From: Pseudomonas quebecensis
Lineage (GTDB): Bacteria > Pseudomonadota > Gammaproteobacteria > Pseudomonadales > Pseudomonadaceae
Assembly (NCBI RefSeq): GCF_026410085.1
Contig: NZ_CP112866.1
Coordinates: 1,116,001-1,180,000 of the forward strand
Length of the DNA stretch: 64,000 nt
Direction of reading: 5' to 3'
Positions within the stretch are counted from its first letter, which is position 1. Each line of letters begins with the position of its first letter. Under the pieces are notes generated by a model. It was not told where the DNA came from and made no database searches. It saw only the letters and a program-made list of their open reading frames with translations. The position numbers and the translations under genes were made by a program. Shown here in pieces: positions 8,680 to 17,416 of this stretch.

Positions 8680-9913
8680 GTTCAACCGCAGCGGCTTTTG
8701 TTTCAGGCGCCAGATGGGCATATCGTAGTGTCATCTTAATATCGGCGTGCCCTAGCAGATCCCGTACCGTGTTGAGCGGTACGCCGGCCATTACGAGGCG
8801 TGAAGCGAAGTCGTGACGCATATCGTGCCAGCGGAACCCGTCGATCTGCGCCCGCTCAAGTAACTTGAGCCAGGCGCTTTTCACGTCTTCAAAGCGACCG
8901 CCGTCCTGGCCAGGGAACACATACGGCGATTTTTTCACCTGCTTCTTCCAGGCTTCAAGTACGCCCAACGCCTCCTTGTTCATCGGGATGTGGCGCGTAT
9001 CGCTGGTCTTGGTGGTGGCCCCAGCGACTGTGATTGTCTTGGTGCCGAAGTTCACTGCTGACCATTTCAGGTCGAACAGCTCTCCGCGCCTCATGCCGGT
9101 ATTCAACGATACCAACACCATTGGCTTCAGGTGATCGGTGAAAGGCAGTTCCAGCAGGCTTGGCATCGGCTCTCTGTGGCGGTCCGTCCGCCAGGTGTTT
9201 GCACTCTCGCGCTCGGCCCTCATTTCATCCTGTCGAGCGTCCAGGGCGTCGCGTAGACGCTTGGTCTCGTCAGCAGCCAGGTAGCGAATCACCCCCTTTG
9301 AATCGACTTTGAGCTGTTTCAGCTTGGTCAGCGGGTGTGTATCGATGTACTCCCACTCAACGGCACGACTGAAAACACCACTAATCGAGCCCATTTTTCG
9401 ATTCACCGTCGAGGCCTTGTTGCCGGCCTGCATCCAACCGGTGCGGATCTGCTCCAGGTCTCGTCCGGTGATCGCGTCCAGGCGCTGGGACATGATTGGG
9501 TCAAAGTTATTACTGAGGGTGTGCTGCGTCTTCTCGTGGCCTTTGTGATGAGCCTTGAACCACGGCATATAGGTGTCTTCAATGAAGTCGCGTAAGGAGG
9601 GCAGGGTGGCGCCCCTTCGGCCTTGACTGACCGCCAGAGGCTCTCCATGTGCTCGGGCTTCTGCGAGGTACTGAGTGGCCTCAGTGCGCGCTTGATCAAG
9701 CGTGAGTATGCCGACACGGCCTAAAGTCTTCTTCCGGCCACGGGCCCAGGAGACGACGTAAGATTTTGCACCTGCGGCAGTAACACGCACGAATAGACCG
9801 CCGACGGTGGTATCGTGAACTTCGTATTCGTTGCCAGTGACGTGCAGTGATCCGAGCAGTTTGGCTGTTAGCTTCTCTTTCAATTTGTTCCCATGGGTGC
9901 ATGGTGGGTGCAA
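8672..9913 (-). CDS. int: Tyrosine site-specific integrase
   Basis: This is a 413-aa phage-type integrase. The N-terminal part (1-90) is the arm-binding DUF4102-like domain (GGLFVRVTAAGAKSYV); a core-binding helical domain follows at about 110-200; the catalytic domain carries the Arg of TGMRRGE, the Lys of TTKTSD, the HxxR box of WHDMRHDFASR, and LGHADIKMTLRY with the nucleophile near Tyr398. It catalyses strand exchange between the element and the tRNA-Arg site. It lies about 90 bp inside the truncated tRNA junction, as expected for an attachment-site-adjacent integrase. It appears intact, so the island may still excise. Confidence 0.95.
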   Translation of the reverse strand: MHPPCTHGNKLKEKLTAKLLGSLHVTGNEYEVHDTTVGGLFVRVTAAGAKSYVVSWARGRKKTLGRVGILTLDQARTEATQYLAEARAHGEPLAVSQGRRGATLPSLRDFIEDTYMPWFKAHHKGHEKTQHTLSNNFDPIMSQRLDAITGRDLEQIRTGWMQAGNKASTVNRKMGSISGVFSRAVEWEYIDTHPLTKLKQLKVDSKGVIRYLAADETKRLRDALDARQDEMRAERESANTWRTDRHREPMPSLLELPFTDHLKPMVLVSLNTGMRRGELFDLKWSAVNFGTKTITVAGATTKTSDTRHIPMNKEALGVLEAWKKQVKKSPYVFPGQDGGRFEDVKSAWLKLLERAQIDGFRWHDMRHDFASRLVMAGVPLNTVRDLLGHADIKMTLRYAHLAPETKAAAVELI

Positions 9914-10004
9914 AAAGAACTATACGTAGTCGTTTTTACGGACACAACCGGACGCTAGGGCCAATAAACGCTGCGCTTCCTCAATGGTGGCTGGGCTTTA
10001 TATG

Positions 10005-10052
10005 ACCCTCCTAAGGGGAAGGTTGGCCGTTCGAACCGGCCCTGGGACACCA
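10005..10052 (+). other. Attachment-site half: 3' fragment of tRNA-Arg(CCT)
   Basis: The segment shows the anticodon loop CTCCTAA, the T arm GGCCG-TTCGAAC-CGGCC, the 3' acceptor strand CTGGGAC and the end ACCA at 10049-10052. The matching 5' acceptor strand GTCCCAG and a D arm are absent upstream, and the anticodon stem is already mismatched on its 5' side. This is therefore the duplicated 3' end left by integration; the functional tRNA should sit at the other end of the island. The remaining gap from 9914 to 10339 shows no gene. Confidence 0.85.
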
Positions 10053-10057
10053 GATTC

Positions 10058-10093
10058 AAAGCCCCGCACGGAGATATCCGGCGGGGCTTTTTT
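10058..10093 (+). terminator. Terminator of the former tRNA-Arg gene
   Basis: Stem GCCCCGC/GCGGGGC (10061-10067, 10081-10087) has an inner short stem and ends in a T run. It lies 5 bases after the tRNA CCA, so it belongs to the original tRNA transcript and marks native chromosome right of the island. Confidence 0.85.
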
Positions 10094-10339
10094 GTGTGCG
10101 CCGGATCTTTTCCAACCCCGGTCGAACCTTGGCGACGATCCAGGTTCACAGCAGGGGCTTGGCGTGTATTTAGTGCAACGTTGTAACTTGCACCTCACTG
10201 GGCAGCGTCTGAGCTGTAGCCAATCGTTTTAAACAAATTTTCCCCGGAAACCGCCCGTACCGCCTGTCCGGAACCGGCTACCCAGGACTATCATGCCGAT
10301 AGCCCTGTCTCTCACTGCAAGGAGCCGCTCGGAACGCCG

Positions 10340-11722
10340 ATGCGCCAGATCTGGAAATCTTTTCGAGCCCTTTATTTCGCCTCCTTGATGATGCTGATCG
10401 GCTCCGGCCTGCTCAGTACTTACCTGGCCCTGCGCCTGGCGGCCGATCATGTCGACAGCCTGTGGGTGGGTGCGCTGATGGCGGCCAACTACTTCGGCCT
10501 GGTGCTGGGCGGCAAAATCGGGCACCGCCTGATTGCCCGGGTCGGGCATATCCGCGCCTATGCTACCTGCGCCGGCATCGTCGGCGCCGCAGTGCTTGGC
10601 CATGGTCTGATCGACTGGCTGCCGGCCTGGATCGTGCTGCGGGTGATCGTGGGCCTGGGGATGATGTGCCAGTACATGGTTATCGAAAGCTGGCTTAACG
10701 AACAGGCGGATGCCAAGCAGCGTGGCGTGGTGTTCAGCGGTTATATGATCGCTTCGTACCTGGGCCTGGTGCTCGGGCAGTTGATCCTGGTGATGCATCC
10801 CCAGCTCGGCCTTGAGCTGCTGATGCTGGTGGCGCTGTGCTTTGCGCTGTGCCTGGTGCCAGTGGCGATGACGCGGCGCATCCACCCCGCACCCTTGCAC
10901 CCGGCACCGATGGAGCCGCGCTTCTTTATCAAGCGCGTGCCGCAATCACTGAGCACGGTACTCGGCGCGGGGCTGATCGTCGGGTCGTTCTACGGCCTGG
11001 CGCCGCTCTACGCGGCCCAGCAAGGGTTGACGACCGAGCAGGTCGGTCTGTTCATGGGTAGCTGCATTTTCGCCGGCTTATTGGTGCAGTGGCCGCTGGG
11101 CTGGCTGTCGGACCGCTATGACCGCGCGCTGCTGATCCGCTGCTTTGCGCTGTGCCTGGCCGTTGCGGCCCTGCCGCTGGCGATCCTCACCCAAGTACCG
11201 CTGGAGGTGCTGTTCGTCGCCGGATTCCTGTGCTCGCTGGTGCAGTTCTGCCTTTACCCGTTGGCGGTGGCGTTTTCCAATGATCATGTCGAGGGCGATC
11301 GTAGGGTTTCCCTGACGGCCATGCTGCTGGTGACTTATGGCGTCGGCGCCAGTATCGGGCCGCTGCTCGCGGGCGTGGTGATGAAGCTGTTCGGCAGCCA
11401 GATGCTGTACGCGTTTTTCAGCCTGTGTGCGCTGATTCTGGTATGGCGCATTCGTCCTAAAGCGGTGACCAACCTGCACCAGGTGGACGATGCACCGTTG
11501 CACCACGTGGCCATGCCCGACAGCATGTCCAGTTCGCCGCTGGTAGCGGCACTGGATCCGCGGGTGGATGAGCAGGTGGTGCAGGACCAGATGCAGACCA
11601 CCCCGCCTGAGGCGCAAACCGACCCCGAGCAGCCGCCGGTCGACGAGCCGAGCCCTGAACCGCCCACCGAACCGTTGGACCCGGACGAGCATCCTCACGA
11701 CTTGAGCAGGGCGCGCCCCTGA
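10340..11722 (+). CDS. MFS transporter, YcaD-like
   Basis: This is a 460-aa major facilitator protein. About twelve hydrophobic segments fill residues 10-390, with the loop motif GGKIGHRLIARVGH between helices 2 and 3 and GWLSDRYDR in the second half. The C-terminal 70 residues form a soluble tail rich in proline and glutamate. It resembles the YcaD branch of sugar/drug transporters, whose substrates are mostly unknown. It is the first core gene after the island and stands alone, ending in a strong terminator. Confidence 0.85.
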   Translation: MRQIWKSFRALYFASLMMLIGSGLLSTYLALRLAADHVDSLWVGALMAANYFGLVLGGKIGHRLIARVGHIRAYATCAGIVGAAVLGHGLIDWLPAWIVLRVIVGLGMMCQYMVIESWLNEQADAKQRGVVFSGYMIASYLGLVLGQLILVMHPQLGLELLMLVALCFALCLVPVAMTRRIHPAPLHPAPMEPRFFIKRVPQSLSTVLGAGLIVGSFYGLAPLYAAQQGLTTEQVGLFMGSCIFAGLLVQWPLGWLSDRYDRALLIRCFALCLAVAALPLAILTQVPLEVLFVAGFLCSLVQFCLYPLAVAFSNDHVEGDRRVSLTAMLLVTYGVGASIGPLLAGVVMKLFGSQMLYAFFSLCALILVWRIRPKAVTNLHQVDDAPLHHVAMPDSMSSSPLVAALDPRVDEQVVQDQMQTTPPEAQTDPEQPPVDEPSPEPPTEPLDPDEHPHDLSRARP

Positions 11723-11728
11723 AACAAA

Positions 11729-11765
11729 AAACGGGCAGCCCCTTTAAGGAGCTGCCCGTTTTTTT
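11729..11765 (+). terminator. Rho-independent terminator after the MFS gene
   Basis: Stem AACGGGCAGC/GCTGCCCGTT with a run of seven T. The run of A on the left side also lets it act for the convergent ycgR gene. Confidence 0.9.
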
Positions 11766-11782
11766 GTCGCTGACCGGACCGT

Positions 11783-12532
11783 TTAAAAATCGTCGTCTTT
11801 ATCGAATCGACGGGCTTCGCGCTGCAACTGGTAAACAAATCGCTCAACCTGGCGCTGCACCAGGCCACTCATGTTGTGGAAGCGTACGCCGGCGAAAGTG
11901 GTGTTGATCTTTTCTTCGAAGTGCAGGTAACGCAGTTCGACTGAAGTGGTCATGCTGCCGAAGGGCAGGGCGGCGACAAAGCGGTCGTACACCTGTCCCA
12001 ATTGCAGGCGCGCGCAGATATCACCCTCAAAACGCAATTTGCAGCCGGTAGCGGAAATATCCAGCAGCTTGCCGCTGACCGGTGCCTTGAGCTTTTCGCC
12101 GCCCAGCTCGATGTTCACCAGTTGCGCCAGTTTCAGAGCGGCGCGAAAGGCATTGCGCCGCTGATGGTAGACCACCTCGTCGGGCATGCTGCCGGTATAG
12201 ATGCGATGGCCGTTTTTTTCGCTGATGGTCAGGCTGCCGTTGCTTTCCCAGGCGACACGCACGCCGTCGTGAAAGCCTTCGATGCGGAACGGCTCGCCGT
12301 TTTCAAGGTGGCGTTCACCGTCGCGGGGGATCATTTCGTCCAGCGCCAGGGTCTTGTTGTCCCGGTCGACATCCACCAGATAACTCTGGAAACGCTGGCT
12401 GCGCTCGTGGAAGGTGATGATCAGCGGGTCATGGCTTTCCTGCAGCATTCGCAAGGTGCCGGCGATTTCCAGGGGCGTGGTGAGGACCTTGGGGGGCTGC
12501 GGAGCATCTTCCGCATTAAGGGCGTTGAACAC
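11783..12532 (-). CDS. ycgR: Flagellar brake protein YcgR (PilZ domain)
   Basis: This is a 249-aa protein from GTG 12532, chosen because GGAGATGGAAG lies just upstream; an in-frame codon at 12580 gives a longer N-terminus without such a site. An N-terminal YcgR domain (about 20-115) is followed by a PilZ domain (about 120-235) with the c-di-GMP motifs RRNAFR and [11 protein letters not shown]. At high c-di-GMP such proteins bind the flagellar motor and slow swimming. It is next to flgN-flgM-flgA on the same strand, as in other Pseudomonas, which supports the role. Confidence 0.93.
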   Translation of the reverse strand: MFNALNAEDAPQPPKVLTTPLEIAGTLRMLQESHDPLIITFHERSQRFQSYLVDVDRDNKTLALDEMIPRDGERHLENGEPFRIEGFHDGVRVAWESNGSLTISEKNGHRIYTGSMPDEVVYHQRRNAFRAALKLAQLVNIELGGEKLKAPVSGKLLDISATGCKLRFEGDICARLQLGQVYDRFVAALPFGSMTTSVELRYLHFEEKINTTFAGVRFHNMSGLVQRQVERFVYQLQREARRFDKDDDF

Positions 12533-12627
12533 GGTTCTTCCATCTCCAGGCAAAATACGACTACACGCAAGAACCGGCATTTTGCCAGCATGTAGCGCGC
12601 CTTGGATAGGGCGCGCGATAAACGATG

Positions 12628-13098
12628 TCAGGCTTGGCTGCGAGTGCTTGGCTTGACCAGGCGCGAGGTGGAACCCTGGGCATTGTAAAGCGCCGGTGGC
12701 TCGCCGCCGTGGAGGATACGCAACTGGTTGGCCGTGGTGGCTTGCTGAAGCTGGATCGATTGGCCGTTAAGCTGGTTGGCTTCCTGGCACTTGGCAAGCA
12801 ATTGATTGAGTTCTTTGCTCTGGGCCAGCAGCTGTTCGCCGACCGAGGAGTGGCTGGCCAGTTGCGCGAGCCCGTCGTGATTGGCCGGCAGGCCCAGGCT
12901 GATCAGGATCTGGCTGCGTTTTTTGCCGTGCTGCTCCAGCAGGACAATCAGCGACTGCTTGCGCGCGAGAATTTCTTCGAGCAGCGGCATGTCCCGACCG
13001 TAGAGGGCCAGGGACTCTTCTTTGAGCAGATCGAGCAATTGTTGCGTCGGCTCAAGATCATCGATGATCAGTTGAAGCAGATTTTCGTCGTGATGCAT
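12628..13098 (-). CDS. flgN: Flagellar export chaperone FlgN
   Basis: This is a 156-aa, all-helical protein (start [11 protein letters not shown]) with the FlgN pattern of long leucine-rich helices and a disordered C-terminus. FlgN holds the hook-associated proteins FlgK and FlgL before export through the flagellar type III apparatus. It follows flgM by 48 bp, the usual flgM-flgN order, and is probably transcribed with it from the sigma-28 promoter upstream of flgM. Confidence 0.88.
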   Translation of the reverse strand: MHHDENLLQLIIDDLEPTQQLLDLLKEESLALYGRDMPLLEEILARKQSLIVLLEQHGKKRSQILISLGLPANHDGLAQLASHSSVGEQLLAQSKELNQLLAKCQEANQLNGQSIQLQQATTANQLRILHGGEPPALYNAQGSTSRLVKPSTRSQA

Positions 13099-13146
13099 GG
13101 CTGGCCTTGGGATTTAAGCGTCCAGAAGCCCAGCGCAGGCCTTTGC

Positions 13147-13467
13147 CTAGCGCTCGGCTTCGAAGTTAAGCAGCTTGCTGGCGACACGGTTGCTGTCGAC
13201 TTTGTAGCTGCCATCAGCGATTGCCTGTTTCAATTCGGCCACGCGGGCTTTATTGACGACCGGTTGATCGCGCAGCGAGTCAGTGACCTTCTGCAACTGT
13301 TGAGCCTCATTGCTCAGGTGTACCGATTCCCCGCTCTGGCTGGCGCTGGCCTGTTCTGCCTTGGCGGGCAGCGCAGCCTTGGCGTCTGCACTTTCCTTGG
13401 CACCTGAAGTGCGCGTGGCGCCGGACGTAGCCGGGGAGTTATTTAAACGACTGAAATCAATGACCAT
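13147..13467 (-). CDS. flgM: Anti-sigma-28 factor FlgM
   Basis: This is a 106-aa protein. It has an N-terminal disordered half rich in A, S, T and K, then the FlgM sigma-binding half ([41 protein letters not shown]). FlgM binds FliA until the hook is finished and is then secreted. A sigma-28 promoter is visible upstream (13504-13530), giving the usual feedback loop. Confidence 0.95.
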   Translation of the reverse strand: MVIDFSRLNNSPATSGATRTSGAKESADAKAALPAKAEQASASQSGESVHLSNEAQQLQKVTDSLRDQPVVNKARVAELKQAIADGSYKVDSNRVASKLLNFEAER

Positions 13468-13503
13468 GATAAAAAACCTCTGGGTATTTGGACGCTTGCC
13501 ATG

Positions 13504-13530
13504 TTTTCGGCCATACCCGGATTAACTTTA
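13504..13530 (-). promoter_or_regulatory. Sigma-28 (FliA) promoter of flgM
   Basis: On the minus strand TAAAGTTA (13530-13523) and GCCGAAAA (13511-13504) are separated by 11 bases, one base from the FliA consensus TAAAGTTT-N11-GCCGATAA in each half. It lies 36 bases upstream of the flgM start. Confidence 0.8.
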
Positions 13531-13608
13531 GGCGCGAATGACAATAAATCTCCACACGGGACTTGTCCGTGCACAGTGTAGGAAAACCCAGCGTCCTCTA
13601 CCAGTGAT

Positions 13609-14364
13609 CTATAAGGCCACCTCGACTTGCCCCGGCGCGGTCACGCGCGCCTTGATGACGCGATTGGAGTTGAGATTCTTGACGCGGATCTGTTCGCTCA
13701 TGCCCCCGTTGGACAGCGCTTCTCCCGGCATTTTCACGTTCAAGGCGCCGCTGCTGGCGGAAATCACCACTTGATCGCCCTTGCGAATCACCTCGGCCTG
13801 CTCCAGATGGACCAGCGTGAGGAGCTGGTCGGTGACCACTGGTCGGGTCAACCTCTGGCCGATGGCCTGATCAACGGACGTCAGATAGCCCTGATTGATC
13901 TGGCTGATGTCGCGTTCACGCAGCACCACGTCTTCAAAACTGATGATGCCGGTGCGTTTGAGCGGTCTCGCTACCACGACCACATCGCGAAACAGTTTGA
14001 CCTGCGCCGGCACAAATACGGTCCAGGGCGAGGCGCCGTCGCAGCGTACACGCACCGTCACGCGGCCGATGGGCTGGGCCGGGCTTTCCAGGGTCGCTGT
14101 CAATTCCTTGTCGCATAGTGGCATGCGCAGGCGTGGGTCCAGCTGGTTGACTTGGATTTCATAACGCCCCGGCGTCTGTGTGCTTGCCAGATAATCTTCT
14201 ACAGTGAACTCAAGAAAGCCCTGAGTGACGCCGATAAGGAGATCAGGCAAGGTGACGTTCTCTGCGCGGGCCGTGGCGCCCAGGCAGAAAGCAAGCAATG
14301 CCAACGTGACGCAGAGCAATCTGCGGTGGCGGGGGTGTCGGGAAACTGTCGTTTTCATATCCAT
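13609..14364 (-). CDS. flgA: Flagellar P-ring assembly chaperone FlgA
   Basis: This is a 251-aa periplasmic protein. A signal peptide runs to about residue 34 (LLALLAFCLG-like core, then ATARA). The SAF domain lies in the C-terminal half (GIISFEDVVLRERDI, GDQVVISASSGALNVKMPGEAL). It helps FlgI assemble into the P ring. ATG 14358 is equally possible as start. It is divergent from cheV and sits upstream of flgM but 141 bp apart, with flgM having its own promoter. Confidence 0.93.
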   Translation of the reverse strand: MDMKTTVSRHPRHRRLLCVTLALLAFCLGATARAENVTLPDLLIGVTQGFLEFTVEDYLASTQTPGRYEIQVNQLDPRLRMPLCDKELTATLESPAQPIGRVTVRVRCDGASPWTVFVPAQVKLFRDVVVVARPLKRTGIISFEDVVLRERDISQINQGYLTSVDQAIGQRLTRPVVTDQLLTLVHLEQAEVIRKGDQVVISASSGALNVKMPGEALSNGGMSEQIRVKNLNSNRVIKARVTAPGQVEVAL

Positions 14365-14445
14365 AGCCAACAAATAGCAAAGCTCGTGCCGTTTAGTGTT
14401 GGGTGCGCGTCGTACCCCCGAAGGTTTTAGCGTAGGAGTCTGGGC

Positions 14446-15378
14446 ATGGCAGGTGTAATGGATTCAGTAAACCAGCGCACACAGCTGGTAGGGCAGAATC
14501 GCCTGGAATTGTTGCTTTTTCGCCTTGATGGCGGGCAGCTGTACGGCATCAACGTGTTCAAGGTGCGGGAAGTGTTGCAGTGCCCCAAGCTGACGATCAT
14601 GCCCAAGTCCAGTCCGGTGGTGTGCGGCGTGGCGAATATTCGTGGCGCGACCATCCCGATTCTTGACCTGGCGTTGGCGACCGGTTCGTCGGGCCTGCAG
14701 GATCGCGAGAGTCCGTTCGTGATCATCACCGAGTACAACACCAAGACCCAGGGCTTCCTGGTGCGCTCGGTGGAGCGCATCGTCAACATGAACTGGGAAG
14801 AGATCCATCCGCCACCCAAGGGCACCGGCCGCGATCATTACCTCACGGCGGTGACGCGGGTCGATAACCAGTTGGTCGAAATCATCGACGTGGAAAAAAT
14901 TCTCGCCGAAGTGGCTCCCACCTCGGAGACGATTTCGGTGGGAGTGGTGGACGCCGAGACGGCGCACAAGGCCGTGTCCCTGCGTGTGCTTACCGTGGAC
15001 GATTCCTCGGTGGCGCGTAAGCAGGTGACCCGTTGCCTGCAAACCGTCGGCGTTGACGTGGTGGCGCTCAATGATGGCCGCCAGGCGCTGGATTACCTGC
15101 GCAAACTGGTGGACGAAGGCAAGAAGCCGGAAGAAGAATTTCTGATGATGATCTCGGATATCGAGATGCCGGAAATGGACGGCTACACTCTCACGGCCGA
15201 GATACGAAGTGACCCGCGTATGCAAAAACTGCATATCGTCCTGCATACTTCGCTGTCGGGCGTCTTCAACCAGGCTATGGTCAAGAAGGTCGGGGCGGAT
15301 GACTTCCTGGCCAAATTCCGTCCTGATGACCTCGCATCCCGGGTAGTCGACCGGATCAAGGCAGCAGATCACAGCTAA
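14446..15378 (+). CDS. cheV: Chemotaxis coupling protein CheV
   Basis: This is a 310-aa protein made of a CheW-like domain (about 15-160) and a response-regulator receiver domain (about 180-305). The phospho-acceptor is Asp238 in MMISDIEMPEMDGYTL. It couples chemoreceptors to CheA, with phosphorylation tuning adaptation. TAGGAG lies 7 bases before ATG 14446. It is followed after 44 bp by cheR, an established pair in Pseudomonas. Confidence 0.95.
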   Translation: MAGVMDSVNQRTQLVGQNRLELLLFRLDGGQLYGINVFKVREVLQCPKLTIMPKSSPVVCGVANIRGATIPILDLALATGSSGLQDRESPFVIITEYNTKTQGFLVRSVERIVNMNWEEIHPPPKGTGRDHYLTAVTRVDNQLVEIIDVEKILAEVAPTSETISVGVVDAETAHKAVSLRVLTVDDSSVARKQVTRCLQTVGVDVVALNDGRQALDYLRKLVDEGKKPEEEFLMMISDIEMPEMDGYTLTAEIRSDPRMQKLHIVLHTSLSGVFNQAMVKKVGADDFLAKFRPDDLASRVVDRIKAADHS

Positions 15379-15422
15379 GGTATTTCCTTGGCGGTCACAC
15401 GATTTAAGAGGCGGTAGTATCA

Positions 15423-16250
15423 GTGTCTACGGGTAATTTGGATTTTGAACAGTTCCGGGTCTTCCTGGAAAAAGCCTGTGGCATATTGCTCGGTGAGAAC
15501 AAGCAGTACCTGGTATCCAGCCGTCTCAACAAGCTCATGGAGCAGCAGGGCATCAAGTCCCTGGGCGAGTTGGTTCAGCGGATCCAGAGTCAGCCGCGCG
15601 GTGGGCTCAAGGAGATGGTGGTCGATGCCATGACCACCAACGAAACCCTGTGGTTTCGAGACACTTACCCCTTTGAAGTGCTCAAGAGCAAGGTGCTGCC
15701 GGAGGCCATCAAGGCCAGCCCCGGCCAGCGCTTGCGCATCTGGTCGGCGGCCTGTTCGTCGGGGCAGGAGCCGTACTCGATTTCCATGGCCATCGACGAG
15801 TTCGAGCGGACCAACATGGGCCAGTTGAAGGCCGGGGCACAGATCGTCGCCACCGACCTGTCCGGGACCATGCTGACCAATTGCAAAACCGGCGAGTACG
15901 ACAGCCTGGCCCTGGGCCGTGGTTTGTCCCAGGAGCGTCTGCAACGTTACTTCGACTCCAAAGGGGCGGGGCGTTGGGCGGTCAAGGCGCCGATCAAGAG
16001 CCGCGTGGAGTTCCGTTCGTTCAACCTGCTCGACAGTTACGCCAGTCTGGGCAAGTTCGACATGGTGTTCTGCCGTAACGTGCTGATCTATTTCTCGGCG
16101 GAAGTGAAGAAAGACATCCTCTTGCGCATCCATGGCACGCTCAAGCGGGGCGGCTACCTGTTCCTCGGGGCCTCCGAAGCACTGAACGGCCTGCCGGACC
16201 ATTACCAGATGGTGCAGTGCAGCCCTGGCATCATTTACCAGGCCAAGTAA
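15423..16250 (+). CDS. cheR: Chemoreceptor methyltransferase CheR
   Basis: This is a 275-aa SAM-dependent methyltransferase that methylates glutamates on chemoreceptors. An N-terminal helical domain (1-75) precedes the Rossmann domain with RIWSAACSSGQEPYSI as SAM-binding motif and DMVFCRNVLIYF near the active site. It starts at GTG 15423 with GAGGCGG upstream. It is cotranscribed with cheV and followed by a chromosomal repeat, not a clear terminator. Confidence 0.95.
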   Translation: MSTGNLDFEQFRVFLEKACGILLGENKQYLVSSRLNKLMEQQGIKSLGELVQRIQSQPRGGLKEMVVDAMTTNETLWFRDTYPFEVLKSKVLPEAIKASPGQRLRIWSAACSSGQEPYSISMAIDEFERTNMGQLKAGAQIVATDLSGTMLTNCKTGEYDSLALGRGLSQERLQRYFDSKGAGRWAVKAPIKSRVEFRSFNLLDSYASLGKFDMVFCRNVLIYFSAEVKKDILLRIHGTLKRGGYLFLGASEALNGLPDHYQMVQCSPGIIYQAK

Positions 16251-16272
16251 ACAAGGCCTGTGCAGTCAAAAA

Positions 16273-16361
16273 TGTGGGAGGGGGCTTACCCCCGATAGCG
16301 TTTGGATCAGTCACCTATCCATGACTTGATACGCCGCTGTCGGAGGCAAGCCTTCTCCCAC
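16273..16361. repeat. Intergenic inverted repeat of P. fluorescens type
   Basis: The segment starts TGTGGGAGGGGGCTTACC and ends with a near-complement GGCAAGCCTTCTCCCAC, with arms about 20 bases long and a 45-base centre. Elements of this kind are scattered between genes in the fluorescens group. The 296-bp gap between cheR and flgB also contains the flgB promoter. Confidence 0.7.
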
Positions 16362-16486
16362 TTTTAGTTTCGCGGCAATCCCCCATTGCCGCTTTACTGG
16401 CGCCAGGCGGAAGCCGCTTGCCGCTTTTCTGGCATTGCCGCCGGCAATATCGGCTTAAGTCCTTGATATACGGGCGTTGAAAAGAT

Positions 16487-16502
16487 TGGCATGCACCTTG
16501 CT
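16487..16502 (+). promoter_or_regulatory. Sigma-54 promoter of flgBCDE
   Basis: TGGCATG-CACC-TTGCT matches the RpoN consensus TGGCACG-N4-TTGCW with the GG and GC pairs correctly spaced. It lies 45 bases before flgB. In Pseudomonas this class is activated by the flagellar master regulator FleQ with later regulators such as FleR. Confidence 0.85.
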
Positions 16503-16546
16503 ATACCTCTGTTAACGAACAGCAGGTCAGCCTAAAGGTTTCCGCC

Positions 16547-16954
16547 ATGAGCATCAGCTTCGATAAAGCGCTCGGTATCCACGAACAAGCCCTGGGCTTC
16601 CGCGCCCAGCGTGCCGAAGTCCTGGCCAACAACATTGCCAACGCCGATACCCCGAACTACAAGGCTCGGGACCTGGACTTTTCTGCCGTGCTCGCCGCGC
16701 AGCAGGACAAGACCAAGAACGGCACCTTCGCCTTGAACATGACCAACAACCGTCATATCGAAGCGCAAGGCCTGAGCAGTGGCGACGAGTCGCTGCTGTA
16801 TCGCACGCCGATGCAGCCGTCCATCGACCAGAACACCGTCGATGCGCAGTTGGAGCAATCGGCCTATGCCGAGAACTCGGTGAACTTTCAGGCCAGCTTT
16901 ACCCTGCTCAACAGTAAATTCAAAGGGCTGATGTCAGCCCTGCGTGGAGAGTAA
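16547..16954 (+). CDS. flgB: Flagellar proximal rod protein FlgB
   Basis: This is a 135-aa rod protein with the N-terminal axial motif VLANNIANADTPNYKARDLDF. It forms the proximal rod in the periplasm after export. First gene of flgBCDE, from the sigma-54 promoter; flgC starts 3 bases after its stop. Confidence 0.96.
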   Translation: MSISFDKALGIHEQALGFRAQRAEVLANNIANADTPNYKARDLDFSAVLAAQQDKTKNGTFALNMTNNRHIEAQGLSSGDESLLYRTPMQPSIDQNTVDAQLEQSAYAENSVNFQASFTLLNSKFKGLMSALRGE

Positions 16955-16957
16955 GCC

Positions 16958-17401
16958 ATGTCCCTGTCCAGTGTTTTCAATATTGCCGGCAGTGGCATGA
17001 GCGCGCAGACCACGCGCTTGAACACCGTCGCCAGTAACATCGCCAACGCCGAGACTGTGTCTTCGAGCATTGACCAAACCTACCGCGCCCGTCACCCGGT
17101 GTTCGCCACCATGTTCCAGGGCGGCCAGAGCGGCGGCAGCGATTCGCTGTTCCAGAACCAGGATGCCGCAGGCCAGGGCGTGCAGGTGCTCGGTGTGGTC
17201 GAAGACCAGAGCAACCTCGAAGCCCGTTACGAGCCGAACCATCCGGCGGCCAACGAAAAAGGCTACGTGTACTACCCGAACGTCAATGTGGTCGAGGAAA
17301 TGGCGGACATGATTTCGGCCAGCCGCTCGTTCCAGACCAACGCGGAAATGATGAGCACCGCCAAAACCATGATGCAGAAGGTCCTGACCCTGGGTCAGTG
17401 A
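16958..17401 (+). CDS. flgC: Flagellar proximal rod protein FlgC
   Basis: This is a 147-aa rod protein. It has the N-terminal motif LNTVASNIANAETVSSS and the C-terminal YPNVNVVEEMADMISASRSF, both typical of FlgC. It is exported through the flagellar apparatus and forms the rod with FlgB, FlgF and FlgG. It lies between flgB (3 bp) and flgD (15 bp). Confidence 0.96.
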   Translation: MSLSSVFNIAGSGMSAQTTRLNTVASNIANAETVSSSIDQTYRARHPVFATMFQGGQSGGSDSLFQNQDAAGQGVQVLGVVEDQSNLEARYEPNHPAANEKGYVYYPNVNVVEEMADMISASRSFQTNAEMMSTAKTMMQKVLTLGQ

Positions 17402-17416
17402 TAAGGGGCGCCAACC

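Larger units (their letters stand above)
1..10052. mobile_element. Right part of a genomic island integrated in tRNA-Arg(CCT)
   Basis: The stretch carries a tyrosine integrase next to the edge, an AlpA-like regulator, a primase-helicase and unknown cargo. It ends inside a tRNA-Arg gene, of which only the 3' half remains at the junction with core chromosome. Its AT-rich cargo contrasts with the GC-rich flagellar genes to the right. The left end and the complete tRNA copy should lie to the left of the window, because no second copy of the tRNA segment is visible here. I see no conjugation genes, so this is either a mobilisable or satellite-like island or only the end of a larger one. Confidence 0.75.

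Noticed and set aside
1..10052. CRISPR array or conjugation module within the island
   Set aside because: No direct repeats with unique spacers and no tra, mob or relaxase motifs were seen.
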